Virus record (IMG/VR): IMGVR_UViG_3300027710_000096
Span: 1-29,453 of that record
Length of the DNA stretch: 29,453 nt
Direction: 5' to 3' (one strand)
Origin: a virus
The notes below the pieces were generated by a model that had not been told where the DNA came from, did not search any database, and saw only the letters and a list, made by a program, of their open reading frames with translations. A program made the translations under genes and the position numbers. This document shows positions 6,436-13,748 of the stretch, piece by piece. Within the stretch, counting starts at the first letter, position 1; the number at the start of each line of letters is the position of its first letter.

Positions 6436-7432
6436 CTTTTAGTGCTTCTAGTTTTTTCTTCATTAGATTTATTTTTATCTCTCCCGAGACTCTGTAGTGC
6501 AAGATTGTGGTTAGAACATAGAGTCTGCCATATTTTTTAACAGCATCTGCAACGTCTTTGATATCATCGCTCCACGGCGGTGAACTGGCACTCCAGCCAT
6601 TGTCTATTGCAGCCTTAAGCATTTTAGCTCCGGGTCTATCTTTATCGGGTACTACAATTACTTCTCTAGCTAGAGCATTTATCCTAGCTACTTGAGCTTC
6701 GTTAGGTTCGTTGGTCATAATAGCCACACCGTCTATAGCAATGGCATCAAATTGACCTTCAGTGACAATGACAAACTTTCTATTGTAGTCCTGTGTATCT
6801 ATATTAAACACGTAACCGCTTTGGCTATCTGTAAGATACTTAGGTTTACCATCTGTGATCTTTCTTCCTGTATATCCTACAATCTTTCCATCTTGATAAA
6901 AAGGTATTAACACTCTATCTATATAACCGGGGGCAGGACTCCACATCCAGTTATACCAATCTAGATCCATTCCACGACCTATAATGTATTCTACTATTTT
7001 ACCAATATCTTCTGCAACGTCAGGCAAGTAACCAGTGTTAATCCATTCCATCACAGTCATGGTGCCTTCAGGCAAGGATCTTTCTAGTAATGTTAGGTTA
7101 AGTGCTTTCTTAAGTACTGGCTGATCATCTTTGATCTTCATGGTAGCCAGATTAAGTTTTCCTATATCTATCTCGCTCATTCCAATCCATTGGAACAAGT
7201 TTCTTGAATTCTTACTTAATAGTTTACCAGGTGTCCAACCTGCGGCAAACCCGCAGTTAAAGCAATGATAAACAAATCCGTCTTTTTCTATTTTAATACC
7301 GCCACGGAGCCTGTCATCTTGACGTTCGCCTCTATGGTGACAGCAGGGTGCGTTGAAACTTGTCCAACCGCCAGATGTCAGTTTTCTTTTTGGAGGCAGT
7401 AATGCTAATAATGCAGATTGTATATCATTCAC
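6428..7432 (-). CDS. gp61: DNA primase gp61
   Basis: A 334-residue primase, close to T4 gp61 (342). The N-terminal zinc-binding module shows APCCHHRG (residues 28-35) and VYHCFNCGF (54-62). The TOPRIM catalytic domain shows VIVTEGQFDAIAI with the conserved glutamate, then VIVVPDKDRPG with the acidic metal ligands. It makes RNA primers for lagging-strand synthesis together with gp41. The start is a GTG at 7432, in the same frame as the upstream stop at 7442; no in-frame ATG lies nearby before the zinc module. It overlaps gp41 by 8 nt. Confidence 0.9.
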   Translation of the reverse strand: MNDIQSALLALLPPKRKLTSGGWTSFNAPCCHHRGERQDDRLRGGIKIEKDGFVYHCFNCGFAAGWTPGKLLSKNSRNLFQWIGMSEIDIGKLNLATMKIKDDQPVLKKALNLTLLERSLPEGTMTVMEWINTGYLPDVAEDIGKIVEYIIGRGMDLDWYNWMWSPAPGYIDRVLIPFYQDGKIVGYTGRKITDGKPKYLTDSQSGYVFNIDTQDYNRKFVIVTEGQFDAIAIDGVAIMTNEPNEAQVARINALAREVIVVPDKDRPGAKMLKAAIDNGWSASSPPWSDDIKDVADAVKKYGRLYVLTTILHYRVSGEIKINLMKKKLEALKDE

Positions 7433-7441
7433 ATATACAGT

Positions 7442-8278
7442 TTAACTTCTGTAGAGAACTTTGTCAAGTGTTCCGGAGTAAGCAGTATTTCTATTGTCCG
7501 TATCAGTAGGACCTTTGGCTGGAACATGTTTGATTCGAATATATGAATACACTCCATTGAAGTTAGCGTAGCCAATTCCGGTATAACCGTTATAGGTTAA
7601 GGTGCTGACCACAGAATAGTTTTCACTGCTATCTGGAGTGTTGTCCAATGTAGCTTCAACATAAACGGTGCCTTTGTAAGCTGTCATATAAACGGCCACA
7701 GTATGTAATGCTGAGTTTCCGTTAAATGCTGGATCTGCATAAAGGTTACCACTAAGATTTTCATACAATTGAGTTTCGTCATTCCAAACTGGATTGAATG
7801 TAGTAACTGAAACGCTGTCCTTGAGCACTGGATTTACATCGTTACTTAAATGCAGGGTTCCAGCCATACCGTAATAAGTATTTGAATATGCAGGAGTGTA
7901 ACTACCATCGGAGTCTAATAATTTTACGCTGTATTGATAGCTGGTTCTATCTAAGTCTAGAGTATCGCTTTCGTTGAGAGTTAATAGAGCAAGTCCGCGT
8001 GTAGCAGTAGTTCCAAGATCTAAAACATCTAATTCTTTCTCTACTATCAGTCGTTGGTTAATTGCATCAAACATACTGAATACAAATGTTTGGGTATTAT
8101 GAATTGTAACCTTTTTCTGATCGCTGTTTTTAAACTGGACTCGAACTTGGTTCTTAATCCCTTTTTGTATTTTCAAGTCTCGTTGATACATAACCTGGTT
8201 AACTCCCCTAGTAGTAGCGTCCAAATCTAATATAACGGCGAGTGTATTTGGATATAAATAGATTGGTAAATTTTGCAT
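7442..8278 (-). CDS. Virion structural protein (tail/fibre type)
   Basis: A 278-residue, beta-rich protein beginning LPIYLYPNTLAVILDLD, followed by QVMYQRDLKIQKGIKNQVR and FKNSDQKK. This N-terminal layout resembles BppU-like domains that attach fibres to baseplates, and the pattern recalls structural proteins of cyanophage-type T4-like phages. The rest is rich in Thr, Tyr, Asn and Gly, typical of fibre or adhesin beta domains. It has a late-promoter-like octamer 5 nt upstream of its ATG, consistent with late expression. It lies directly upstream of the primase gene, so late transcription would enter gp61-gp41. The exact tail position is unknown. Confidence 0.7.
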   Translation of the reverse strand: MQNLPIYLYPNTLAVILDLDATTRGVNQVMYQRDLKIQKGIKNQVRVQFKNSDQKKVTIHNTQTFVFSMFDAINQRLIVEKELDVLDLGTTATRGLALLTLNESDTLDLDRTSYQYSVKLLDSDGSYTPAYSNTYYGMAGTLHLSNDVNPVLKDSVSVTTFNPVWNDETQLYENLSGNLYADPAFNGNSALHTVAVYMTAYKGTVYVEATLDNTPDSSENYSVVSTLTYNGYTGIGYANFNGVYSYIRIKHVPAKGPTDTDNRNTAYSGTLDKVLYRS

Positions 8279-8283
8279 AAGAG

Positions 8284-8291
8284 TATTTATT
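8284..8291 (-). promoter_or_regulatory. Late-promoter-like octamer AATAAATA
   Basis: It matches TATAAATA at 7 of 8 positions and ends 5 nt before the ATG at 8278. No Shine-Dalgarno sequence lies between (the spacer is CTCTT). Confidence 0.55.
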
Positions 8292-8299
8292 TAAAAATA

Positions 8300-8677
8300 A
8301 TGAGCGATCAGTTTCAAGAAAAATTCCCCTTTATATCTTGCGTTAAATCCAATGATAAAGAATACGTGGGCATTGTTATCAACTTTGATGATTACATTGC
8401 CAGCATCTACGATCTATCAATGATATTAGGCGAAGCTGAACGCACTCTATTTTTAGAAATGGGTGAGATTTGGTGGTGGGAAAGTAATCGAAAAATACCT
8501 ATCAATATTTTTCTAAAATCTGAAATGCAGGTATTTAGGCCGTTTATTAAAACATTTAATTCTAAAGATGCAGAATTAGTCTTTGGGCCAACCGTTAATC
8601 TCAGCGAAATTGCCGAGAAACGTATAAAAAGAAAATCAATTCAATTAGTAAGATCAGTTAAGAATATCCGTAACTGA
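8300..8677 (+). CDS. Conserved phage hypothetical protein
   Basis: A 125-residue protein from the ATG at 8300 (MSDQFQEKFPF). A TTG-initiated form from 8273 would overlap the divergent gene. The middle holds EYVGIVINFDDYIASIYDLS, then GEIWWWESNRKIPINIFLK and FGPTVNLSEIAEKRIKRKS. The WWWESNRKIPINIFLK segment looks highly constrained, and I recall similar proteins from marine T4-like phages, without an assigned function. No membrane or signal segment. It converges on the DnaE-like gene with a 20-nt overlap. Confidence 0.75.
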   Translation: MSDQFQEKFPFISCVKSNDKEYVGIVINFDDYIASIYDLSMILGEAERTLFLEMGEIWWWESNRKIPINIFLKSEMQVFRPFIKTFNSKDAELVFGPTVNLSEIAEKRIKRKSIQLVRSVKNIRN

Positions 8678-9236
8678 TACCTTCACAAATCAAATTCATC
8701 TGTACTACTACTGCCATAGCATAGGCTACAGCATGAGCCTTCTTAAAGTAGTATTCACCATCCTCGGGCTTTGTCCAAATAGTCGTCATCACTGTCGTCC
8801 AGTCTGTCCCAATCAAGTGTCTCTTGGCGGGACGTATCATAGCCAAAACTGCCGCTAGTTGGAGTATACTCTTCGGTTTCATCTGCCTTAGGATGGAGCC
8901 GTGCCCGTTGACGTGAAATAGTAAGTTGCTGAAATCGTCCTGCTCTAAAAGGTCCCATAGTGGTTCGGTTTCCATTAAAGTTTTGAGATGCTCTTCATCT
9001 CGTATATCTTTATATATGCCTACATTCAAAAAATCTATCTTAAAGTAGCCTCTATCTTCGGCTTTTTTGTATTCTATGCTGGCTGTGTCTGTTAACGGAT
9101 TATACGGTATAGCATGACAATATACGCCAGTATTGTGCTTTTTAAAAGTATTATTTTCTTTTTGGGCCGCCGGAACGTGTTGGATAATATCCAAAACTTT
9201 TTTCCTATCGGCAAAGTCAATATCAATATCCGGCAT
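8658..9236 (-). CDS. Miniature DnaE-like (DNA polymerase III alpha core) protein
   Basis: A 192-residue protein matching, in order, several core motifs of bacterial C-family polymerases, with large deletions between them. PDIDIDF at residues 2-8 corresponds to the catalytic PDxDxDF (Asp401/Asp403 of E. coli DnaE). FKIDFLNV (65-72) corresponds to the KFDFLGL carrying the third catalytic Asp555. LLFHV (105-109), MKPKSI and AVLAMIRPA correspond to the FQLE and ALFRPG regions. YFKKAHAVAYAM (163-174) corresponds to FNKSHSAAYAL. The PHP, thumb-to-fingers bulk and C-terminal domains are absent; DnaE is about 1,160 residues. An earlier ATG at 9272 would add METTHHHTTRSD. The gene overlaps the kinase gene by 14 nt. 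Whether it polymerises DNA is unknown. Confidence 0.8.
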   Translation of the reverse strand: MPDIDIDFADRKKVLDIIQHVPAAQKENNTFKKHNTGVYCHAIPYNPLTDTASIEYKKAEDRGYFKIDFLNVGIYKDIRDEEHLKTLMETEPLWDLLEQDDFSNLLFHVNGHGSILRQMKPKSILQLAAVLAMIRPAKRHLIGTDWTTVMTTIWTKPEDGEYYFKKAHAVAYAMAVVVQMNLICEGISYGYS

Positions 9237-9993
9237 GTCTGATCTCGTCGTATGATGGTGCGTAGTTTCCACGGTGTTGCACAGTTATGCCTGCGGCAAC
9301 ATTAGCAAATATTATAGCTTTTTCTATGTCTTTTGTAAAGAGATATTGAGCAACCAGTGCCGCCATAAAAGTGTCTCCGCAGCCGCATACATCCATAACT
9401 TCGACTGACTTAGTTGGACAATATATGTCGTGGTGTGGAACTTTTGCACCTCGGTCTCCTAGTGTAACAATTAGACCAGAACACTCACTTTTGAGCTTAC
9501 TGTATTCTAATTCATTGACCTTAACCCATGCACCCTGGAAACGTTCTACATTTGTTTTCTTAGTATCAATAAAAACTGGACTCTTTACTGATCCTATGAT
9601 ATTTTCAATATGTTCATATGTTAGGAACCCTTTATCATAATCTGAAATAACAATAGCATCATACGTTTCTAATGGACTAGGTGTTGAGCCTGACCATTGC
9701 ACGACATTATCTTCATCATCAACTCTCAATAGATGTTGTCCTGAACGTTTGTCTATGAATCTAGTTTTTGTAATTGAAGTATCGTTGTGTATAAAGTCCG
9801 CTTCAATATTTAAATTTACCAAATTGCGATGTACGTTTGCACTCATGCCTGGTAATGAAAATGTTTCTACAATTTTAACAACAGGTACAGGAGCCTCAGG
9901 GCTCAATCTATCTACTGTACCTATGTTATAGATATCAGTGCAACTATCACCGATTAGTAATACGTTGAATGATGTTTGTTGTTGAGTATCCAT
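9223..9993 (-). CDS. PfkB-type sugar kinase, HldE kinase-domain like
   Basis: A 256-residue ribokinase-family protein resembling the kinase half of HldE (RfaE), which phosphorylates D-glycero-D-manno-heptose 7-phosphate. Visible features are LLIGDSCTDIYNIGTVDRL near residues 12-30, SPEAPVPVV (31-39), the substrate loop PGMSANV near 47, and VCGCGDTFMAAL, the GxGD catalytic motif with the base Asp. The usual AGDT is CGDT here. It is shorter than the bacterial domain (about 315). It overlaps the adenylyltransferase gene by 47 nt, so the two HldE activities are encoded as separate adjacent genes in the order opposite to bacterial HldE. The true substrate could be another sugar. Confidence 0.85.
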   Translation of the reverse strand: MDTQQQTSFNVLLIGDSCTDIYNIGTVDRLSPEAPVPVVKIVETFSLPGMSANVHRNLVNLNIEADFIHNDTSITKTRFIDKRSGQHLLRVDDEDNVVQWSGSTPSPLETYDAIVISDYDKGFLTYEHIENIIGSVKSPVFIDTKKTNVERFQGAWVKVNELEYSKLKSECSGLIVTLGDRGAKVPHHDIYCPTKSVEVMDVCGCGDTFMAALVAQYLFTKDIEKAIIFANVAAGITVQHRGNYAPSYDEIRHAGY

Positions 9994-10342
9994 CTACTAG
10001 CTTTACAAATTTAATTTCTTTACAATACTTGGCACCTACAATTCGTTTGCCTTCGTAATCACTGCCCTTAACCATTATGTTAGGTTGATACATTTTACAG
10101 ATTCTTTCTAGGTCCTCTTCGGAATCAAATGTCCAAACTGCATCTACACATTTTAATCCCTGAAGCATAAATGCTCTATCAGCCTGATTATTAATAGGTC
10201 TGCCTTCACCTTTAAGTTCTGTTACACGGCGGTCGGTATCAATACAAACTAAAAGAAATTCTCCTAGCCCTTTAGCATATTCTAGTAGTTCAACATGTCC
10301 ACGATGTAGTATGTCAAACGTGCCATTAACTATAATTTTCAT
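9947..10342 (-). CDS. Sugar-phosphate adenylyltransferase, HldE C-domain like
   Basis: A 131-residue cytidylyltransferase-fold protein resembling the adenylyltransferase half of HldE. The nucleotide-binding HxGH motif is in GTFDILHRGHVELL (residues 7-20). LLVCIDTDRRV and the NIMVKGSDYEGKRIVGA segment fit the family's DxLVKGGDY motif. The bacterial enzyme makes ADP-heptose for LPS core. The start overlaps the upstream cupin stop as ATGA, and the kinase gene follows with a 47-nt overlap. A likely use is sugar activation for surface or DNA/protein modification; no glycosyltransferase is in this window. Confidence 0.88.
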   Translation of the reverse strand: MKIIVNGTFDILHRGHVELLEYAKGLGEFLLVCIDTDRRVTELKGEGRPINNQADRAFMLQGLKCVDAVWTFDSEEDLERICKMYQPNIMVKGSDYEGKRIVGAKYCKEIKFVKLVDGYSTTNIIQRITNR

Positions 10343-10698
10343 TTTTGGCTGTCGCCTTTACCTACACGATAATTATCTTCCACACTGTCTGGAGTACTCA
10401 CTTCAATAACAGTACCAGCTTCGATGCACTCTAGTTGATGTGGCATACAGGGTGTATTATGCCACACTGCACCATCACGCAATTCTTCTTCGTGTAGTTC
10501 AGCAGTCTTAGTATCAATCCAACGAACAATAAACTTGCCGCTTTGTATATACCAAGTTTCTTCTTTGTCTTTATGGAAGTGCATACTAAACTTGGCACCT
10601 GCATTAAAGTTCATAAACTTGCCGCAATACTTGTCGTTAGTGGCCCAGATAAATTCTGACCCCCAACCTTTTGGAACTAGACCTTTTAATTGTGTCAT
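10339..10698 (-). CDS. Cupin, mannose-6-phosphate isomerase-like
   Basis: A 119-residue single-domain cupin. The start at 10698 (MTQLKGLVPKGWG) overlaps the upstream stop as ATGA; a longer frame to 10743 is not needed. The metal-binding motif is HFHKDKEETWYI with a GK turn, followed by WHNTPCMPHQLE holding the second-motif histidine. The layout fits type-II mannose-6-phosphate isomerase or GDP-mannose pyrophosphorylase C-domains. Its position directly before two HldE-like genes suggests sugar interconversion. Substrate unproven. Confidence 0.8.
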   Translation of the reverse strand: MTQLKGLVPKGWGSEFIWATNDKYCGKFMNFNAGAKFSMHFHKDKEETWYIQSGKFIVRWIDTKTAELHEEELRDGAVWHNTPCMPHQLECIEAGTVIEVSTPDSVEDNYRVGKGDSQK

Positions 10699-10877
10699 TC
10701 TGGTAATCCTGTAAATCTTCCTAAGAATGCCTCTAGATAGCAAGAATATTTTTGGTCATGATTATTATCATTGTAATAATGCACCCAAGTATTCTCACCT
10801 TCTTCTACAATTTTAGAAACTACAAATCTCTTTCCTTCACCTGCCCACCAGCGCGAACCTACTGTAACTAATTTCAT
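10695..10877 (-). CDS. Small hypothetical protein
   Basis: A 60-residue protein beginning MKLVTVGSRWWAGEG. Short alternating strands (FVVSKIVEEGENTWVHYYND) suggest a small beta-barrel, similar to small phage SH3-like proteins, but no family can be named. ATGA overlaps join it to both neighbours (10874-10877 and 10695-10698), which supports it as a real gene. Confidence 0.6.
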   Translation of the reverse strand: MKLVTVGSRWWAGEGKRFVVSKIVEEGENTWVHYYNDNNHDQKYSCYLEAFLGRFTGLPE

Positions 10878-11251
10878 AATTCTCCACTTTCAGCTAATTT
10901 TAACATTAGGCTATATTGTTTATATGCATTATTTACAGCTGGATACTTGTCTCTTAAATATTTTTCACGTTCTTTTTGTTCCATGAGCATTTCAAACATG
11001 TGATAATGTCCTTGTTTTTTCATGTTGTTAAAAACTTGTGCTTCAAAATCTGCTATGCGTTCTAATTCACTTTGTGCAATCTCAACTGTGTATAAAGGTT
11101 CACTGTCGGCTATAATATCTTCGTGGACTAGATTATAATCCATTGGGTCTTTAAAAAACTTTAGATTAATTTTATGATAACGGTGCGCTCGTTTATTTGT
11201 ATCAAGCACACGAATTTGGTGTTGCTCACAAAAACTTTTTATATTTTCCAT
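10874..11251 (-). CDS. Conserved phage hypothetical protein
   Basis: A 125-residue protein starting at the ATG at 11251, 2 nt after the cupin stop. A TTG start at 11257 would add two residues. The C-terminal half is strongly helical and charged (ELERIADFEAQVFNNMKK, MLMEQKEREKYLRDKYPAV, YKQYSLMLKLAESGEL), which suggests a helical bundle or coiled coil. Function is unknown; it is coupled to its neighbours. Confidence 0.65.
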   Translation of the reverse strand: MENIKSFCEQHQIRVLDTNKRAHRYHKINLKFFKDPMDYNLVHEDIIADSEPLYTVEIAQSELERIADFEAQVFNNMKKQGHYHMFEMLMEQKEREKYLRDKYPAVNNAYKQYSLMLKLAESGEL

Positions 11252-11253
11252 GC

Positions 11254-11574
11254 TCAAACATAAACCTTATCGTCAGCACCTGCAGGAGTTTTAACACCAA
11301 TGATCACTGATGGTTCTAAGTAATCAGAATCATTTACTTCTCCTGGTTCTAAAACAATAATATCACCTGCTACAAATTTAATACCTTGTATAATCACACT
11401 ACCAGAAATGAGTAATATTGTTTCGGTGCATCGAGTGTGATAATGTGCCTTAATAAGGCCAACTGGCTCCGGTGTATATGCAACTTCTACTAGATCAGTT
11501 TGAACTGCGGCTTCAGGAAATGATCCTATAAACCAACCACGTGCTCCTGTATTTTCTAATTTAAAATGTTTCAT
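11254..11574 (-). CDS. Cupin-domain protein
   Basis: A 106-residue single cupin starting at the ATG at 11574, which overlaps the upstream stop as ATGA; a GTG at 11580 is possible. AHYHTRCTETILLISG holds the first motif with two histidines and a glutamate, and VAGDIIVLEPGEVND the second-motif PG turn. The second histidine seen in classic cupins is replaced by Asn/Asp, so metal binding may be altered. It is probably sugar- or small-molecule-binding. It lies in the same coupled operon as the sugar genes. Confidence 0.72.
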   Translation of the reverse strand: MKHFKLENTGARGWFIGSFPEAAVQTDLVEVAYTPEPVGLIKAHYHTRCTETILLISGSVIIQGIKFVAGDIIVLEPGEVNDSDYLEPSVIIGVKTPAGADDKVYV

Positions 11575-11900
11575 AACCACCTTAGAATAAACATTGTAGC
11601 ATCTCTAGGGTCTTTGAACAACCACTGTCCTTTTATCAATTTATAATCACCTTGGGCATTTAAGTGTATCCATTCTGCGGTCTTACTATACCATTCTTCG
11701 TATTTGCCAGACAACATTCCCATGTCTGTGTACGCAGGGTTAACTTTGGTTTCTACCCAATCTTCATCTTTTAATATAGCAATCATCATATCATCTAATA
11801 GATCTTTATCAATCTTTCGGGCCATATCTTCAGCCATACGATCTATAATGTCATTTTGTAAACTACGTGCTACTGCTCGCTTACTTGCAAATCCAGTCAT
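11571..11900 (-). CDS. Hypothetical protein with ATMFxLRW tail
   Basis: A 109-residue protein from the ATG at 11900, which overlaps the upstream stop as ATGA; the ATG at 11906 would add MG. The N-terminal half is helical (RAVARSLQNDIIDRMAEDMA, DLLDDMMIAILKDED). It ends with GDYKLIKGQWLFKDPRDA then TMFILRWL. The last residues resemble the tails of the two upstream genes. No function recognised. Confidence 0.65.
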   Translation of the reverse strand: MTGFASKRAVARSLQNDIIDRMAEDMARKIDKDLLDDMMIAILKDEDWVETKVNPAYTDMGMLSGKYEEWYSKTAEWIHLNAQGDYKLIKGQWLFKDPRDATMFILRWL

Positions 11901-12157
11901 GCCCATCTCATTGCCAACATTGTATATAGTTTTTCGTGTACATCAAATGTATCTAACACTCGATAACTTCCTACTTTGTAATCATACCATAGATCTTTGT
12001 TTTGTGTTCTCACCCAACTGGCAACCTTAGGCTCGGCTTGTACAACATACCATTGTTCGCTGTCTACCTGACCTCGGTCTATGATTTCGTAACTGTGTTT
12101 CTGTACTGCCCTTAGAGGTAGTAGTGTAGAATACTTAATAGGGCGATGTATTTTCAT
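11897..12157 (-). CDS. Small hypothetical protein
   Basis: An 86-residue protein beginning MKIHRPIKYSTLLPL. It has strand-rich segments (YEIIDRGQVDSEQWYVVQAE) and ends with KLYTMLAMRWA, similar in pattern to its neighbours' tails. ATGA overlaps at both ends. No family recognised. Confidence 0.62.
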   Translation of the reverse strand: MKIHRPIKYSTLLPLRAVQKHSYEIIDRGQVDSEQWYVVQAEPKVASWVRTQNKDLWYDYKVGSYRVLDTFDVHEKLYTMLAMRWA

Positions 12158-12369
12158 GATCCGTATTTTAATGCAAACAAAGTTGCTAGTTTTTCTTCAT
12201 AGAATGTAAAATTAGTAAAACCTTTAACATCACCAATCATAGGATCCCAACGAGTTCGATAAAATGCAAAATCAAAATCTTTACCCTGTACTAATCCACT
12301 AGCACGTAGTTCTTTAACGATGTCTATTACAGCACCTGGGTCTTTATCTAGTAACTTTATCACGGTCAT
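12154..12369 (-). CDS. Small hypothetical protein
   Basis: A 71-residue protein: an N-terminal helix (GAVIDIVKELRASGLVQG), then FDFAFYRTRWDP and FTNFTFYEEKLATLFALKYG. The tail again follows the aromatic, hydrophobic, basic pattern seen in the next two genes. ATGA overlaps at both ends. No family recognised. Confidence 0.62.
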   Translation of the reverse strand: MTVIKLLDKDPGAVIDIVKELRASGLVQGKDFDFAFYRTRWDPMIGDVKGFTNFTFYEEKLATLFALKYGS

Positions 12370-13061
12370 TTGACTCCTGCTTCGTTGAGTATTTCTTTAA
12401 CAAGTGCTACATCTGCAGGAAATTCCTTGAACTTCTTTAACCAATACTTAATGTCAAACGCTGGAGCAATCATTGCCAATTGTTCGTCATTCATCTTACC
12501 TGCCATGTCTTTACCCGAGTTACAATTTAATAAAACCCAACAACTAATCTTTCCGTTGACAATGTCATGTACTGCTTTATTAAGACTAACATAGTTAAAG
12601 TAATGCGCAAAATTTGCATTATGCTCATCACCCCATTCCATCATAGTTTGTAAAGTTCTTTGCACCGCCGCCTCGACAGGTTCAGTTTTTACTGTTTCAA
12701 ATAGATACTGTTCATAGAGTTCATCTCTACACCAGTGGTCTAACTTGACACCACTTTTAATAACATAGTCGATGAACTTAGTAGGATACAATGGATTTAC
12801 ATTATTAACAAAGCTACCAAATTTTACAAAGGCGTTATAGTAAGCACTGTTGCAGAAGTGATCATAGTTCTTAGGAACTTTATTACCCTGCGTCAGTTGA
12901 TAGAATCTATTATAGGCCATAAAACCAGCCTGCACTCTTTTCTCAGTCTCCTGTAAAGCCCTACGTTTTCGTTCGCACATATGAGCAACAAGAGTCTTCT
13001 CTTTCATGAAACTCTTGCTACAATGCACACAGATAAAAGGCTGCTCCACAAGTGCTATCAT
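12366..13061 (-). CDS. Zinc-finger-like phage protein
   Basis: A 231-residue protein. Residues about 10-30 hold a C2HC-like finger, CVHCSKSF then a 9-residue linker and AHMCERKRR: Cys-x2-Cys-x12-His-x-Cys, followed by a basic patch. The helix RVQAGFMAYNRFYQLTQG follows, and the rest is helical with WCRDELYEQY and a C-terminal helical part. This arrangement recalls a conserved unnamed protein of marine T4-like phages. Nucleic-acid binding is inferred from the finger and basic patch. ATGA overlaps at both ends. Confidence 0.72.
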   Translation of the reverse strand: MIALVEQPFICVHCSKSFMKEKTLVAHMCERKRRALQETEKRVQAGFMAYNRFYQLTQGNKVPKNYDHFCNSAYYNAFVKFGSFVNNVNPLYPTKFIDYVIKSGVKLDHWCRDELYEQYLFETVKTEPVEAAVQRTLQTMMEWGDEHNANFAHYFNYVSLNKAVHDIVNGKISCWVLLNCNSGKDMAGKMNDEQLAMIAPAFDIKYWLKKFKEFPADVALVKEILNEAGVK

Positions 13062-13549
13062 TGATATTCTTTTCTATCTTTTTTATCAAAACCTATTTTA
13101 TCAAACAGATCTAACTTTTCTTCATCAGTCATTACACTGGCTAACAACTTAATCTCATCCATCTTATATGTCGGATGTAAAATTGCCAACAACTTTTCAA
13201 ATTTGTCAAAGTCTGCCTTCATTGCAGGGAGGTAGGGGTGGTAACTCTTAATACCTGCACCAGTGGCTGCATACAACAACCACAACAATTTTTCATGATT
13301 CTTACTTAATGTCCAGTGATGTTTATTAACCATCTCATTGGTCATTTCAACAAACCATTCCTGGATGTCTCTGTCATTAGATCCAACACTGCTAACAAAT
13401 CTCAACAACACATAAGGACTGAATTCTTTTAATTCTGCGGTTGTAAGATTATCATAGAACTCATAGTTCTTGCTGTCAACGGCAGATAGCACTCGAGTTA
13501 GATCAAGTGCCCGTTTCTTTGGTTCTTTTTTAGGTTTCGTCGTTGCCAT
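13058..13549 (-). CDS. Possible clamp-loader small subunit (gp62-like)
   Basis: A 163-residue protein, close to T4 gp62 (187). After a lysine-rich N-terminus, DLTRVLSAVDSK and FSPYVLLRFVSSV match the order of the domain I recall in marine phage gp62 (yxPFxvNRxlS). MTNEMVNKHHW then fits NEMN-type motifs, and the end (KIGFDKKDRKEYQ) is basic. gp62 pairs with gp44 to load the sliding clamp. No gp44, gp45 or gp43 lies beside it, so this assignment is tentative and it may be a related hypothetical protein. The start at 13549 overlaps the preceding gene by 20 nt. Confidence 0.55.
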   Translation of the reverse strand: MATTKPKKEPKKRALDLTRVLSAVDSKNYEFYDNLTTAELKEFSPYVLLRFVSSVGSNDRDIQEWFVEMTNEMVNKHHWTLSKNHEKLLWLLYAATGAGIKSYHPYLPAMKADFDKFEKLLAILHPTYKMDEIKLLASVMTDEEKLDLFDKIGFDKKDRKEYQ

Positions 13550-13748
13550 GTTCTTTACTTAAATGATAAACAGTCATTAATTTGTCTAATGCAATTTTTA
13601 CAGCAGGATTAGTTTCTGCAAGTTTTTGTATCTCTTGCCATTCACCCCATGCACCGAGTGTAGTGCTAGGAGAACTGGTACCAATACCGAGACTGCCATT
13701 AGAACCGATACGCATTACTTCTTGCGCCATTATTCCATGGAACTTCAT
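13530..13748 (-). CDS. Small protein with fibre-like GIGTSSPS motif
   Basis: A 72-residue protein from the ATG at 13748, overlapping the upstream stop as ATGA; a TTG start at 13760 is less likely. Residues about 12-30 read RIGSNGSLGIGTSSPSTTL, a motif usually found in trimeric tail-fibre and intramolecular-chaperone-linked proteins. The second half (ETNPAVKIALDKLMTVYHLS) is paralogous to the end of the next gene upstream. It therefore looks like a fibre-motif piece joined to a shared helical domain. Function unknown. Confidence 0.65.
   Translation of the reverse strand: MKFHGIMAQEVMRIGSNGSLGIGTSSPSTTLGAWGEWQEIQKLAETNPAVKIALDKLMTVYHLSKEHGNDET

Noticed and set aside
8284-8300. Late promoter for the plus-strand gene at 8300
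   Set aside because: TTAAAAATA touches the ATG with no spacer, so it does not fit the spacing of the other octamers. Its promoter is not identified.
8755-8958. Second minus-strand frame inside the DnaE-like gene
   Set aside because: It has no recognisable features and lies fully within a gene with strong motif matches in another frame.
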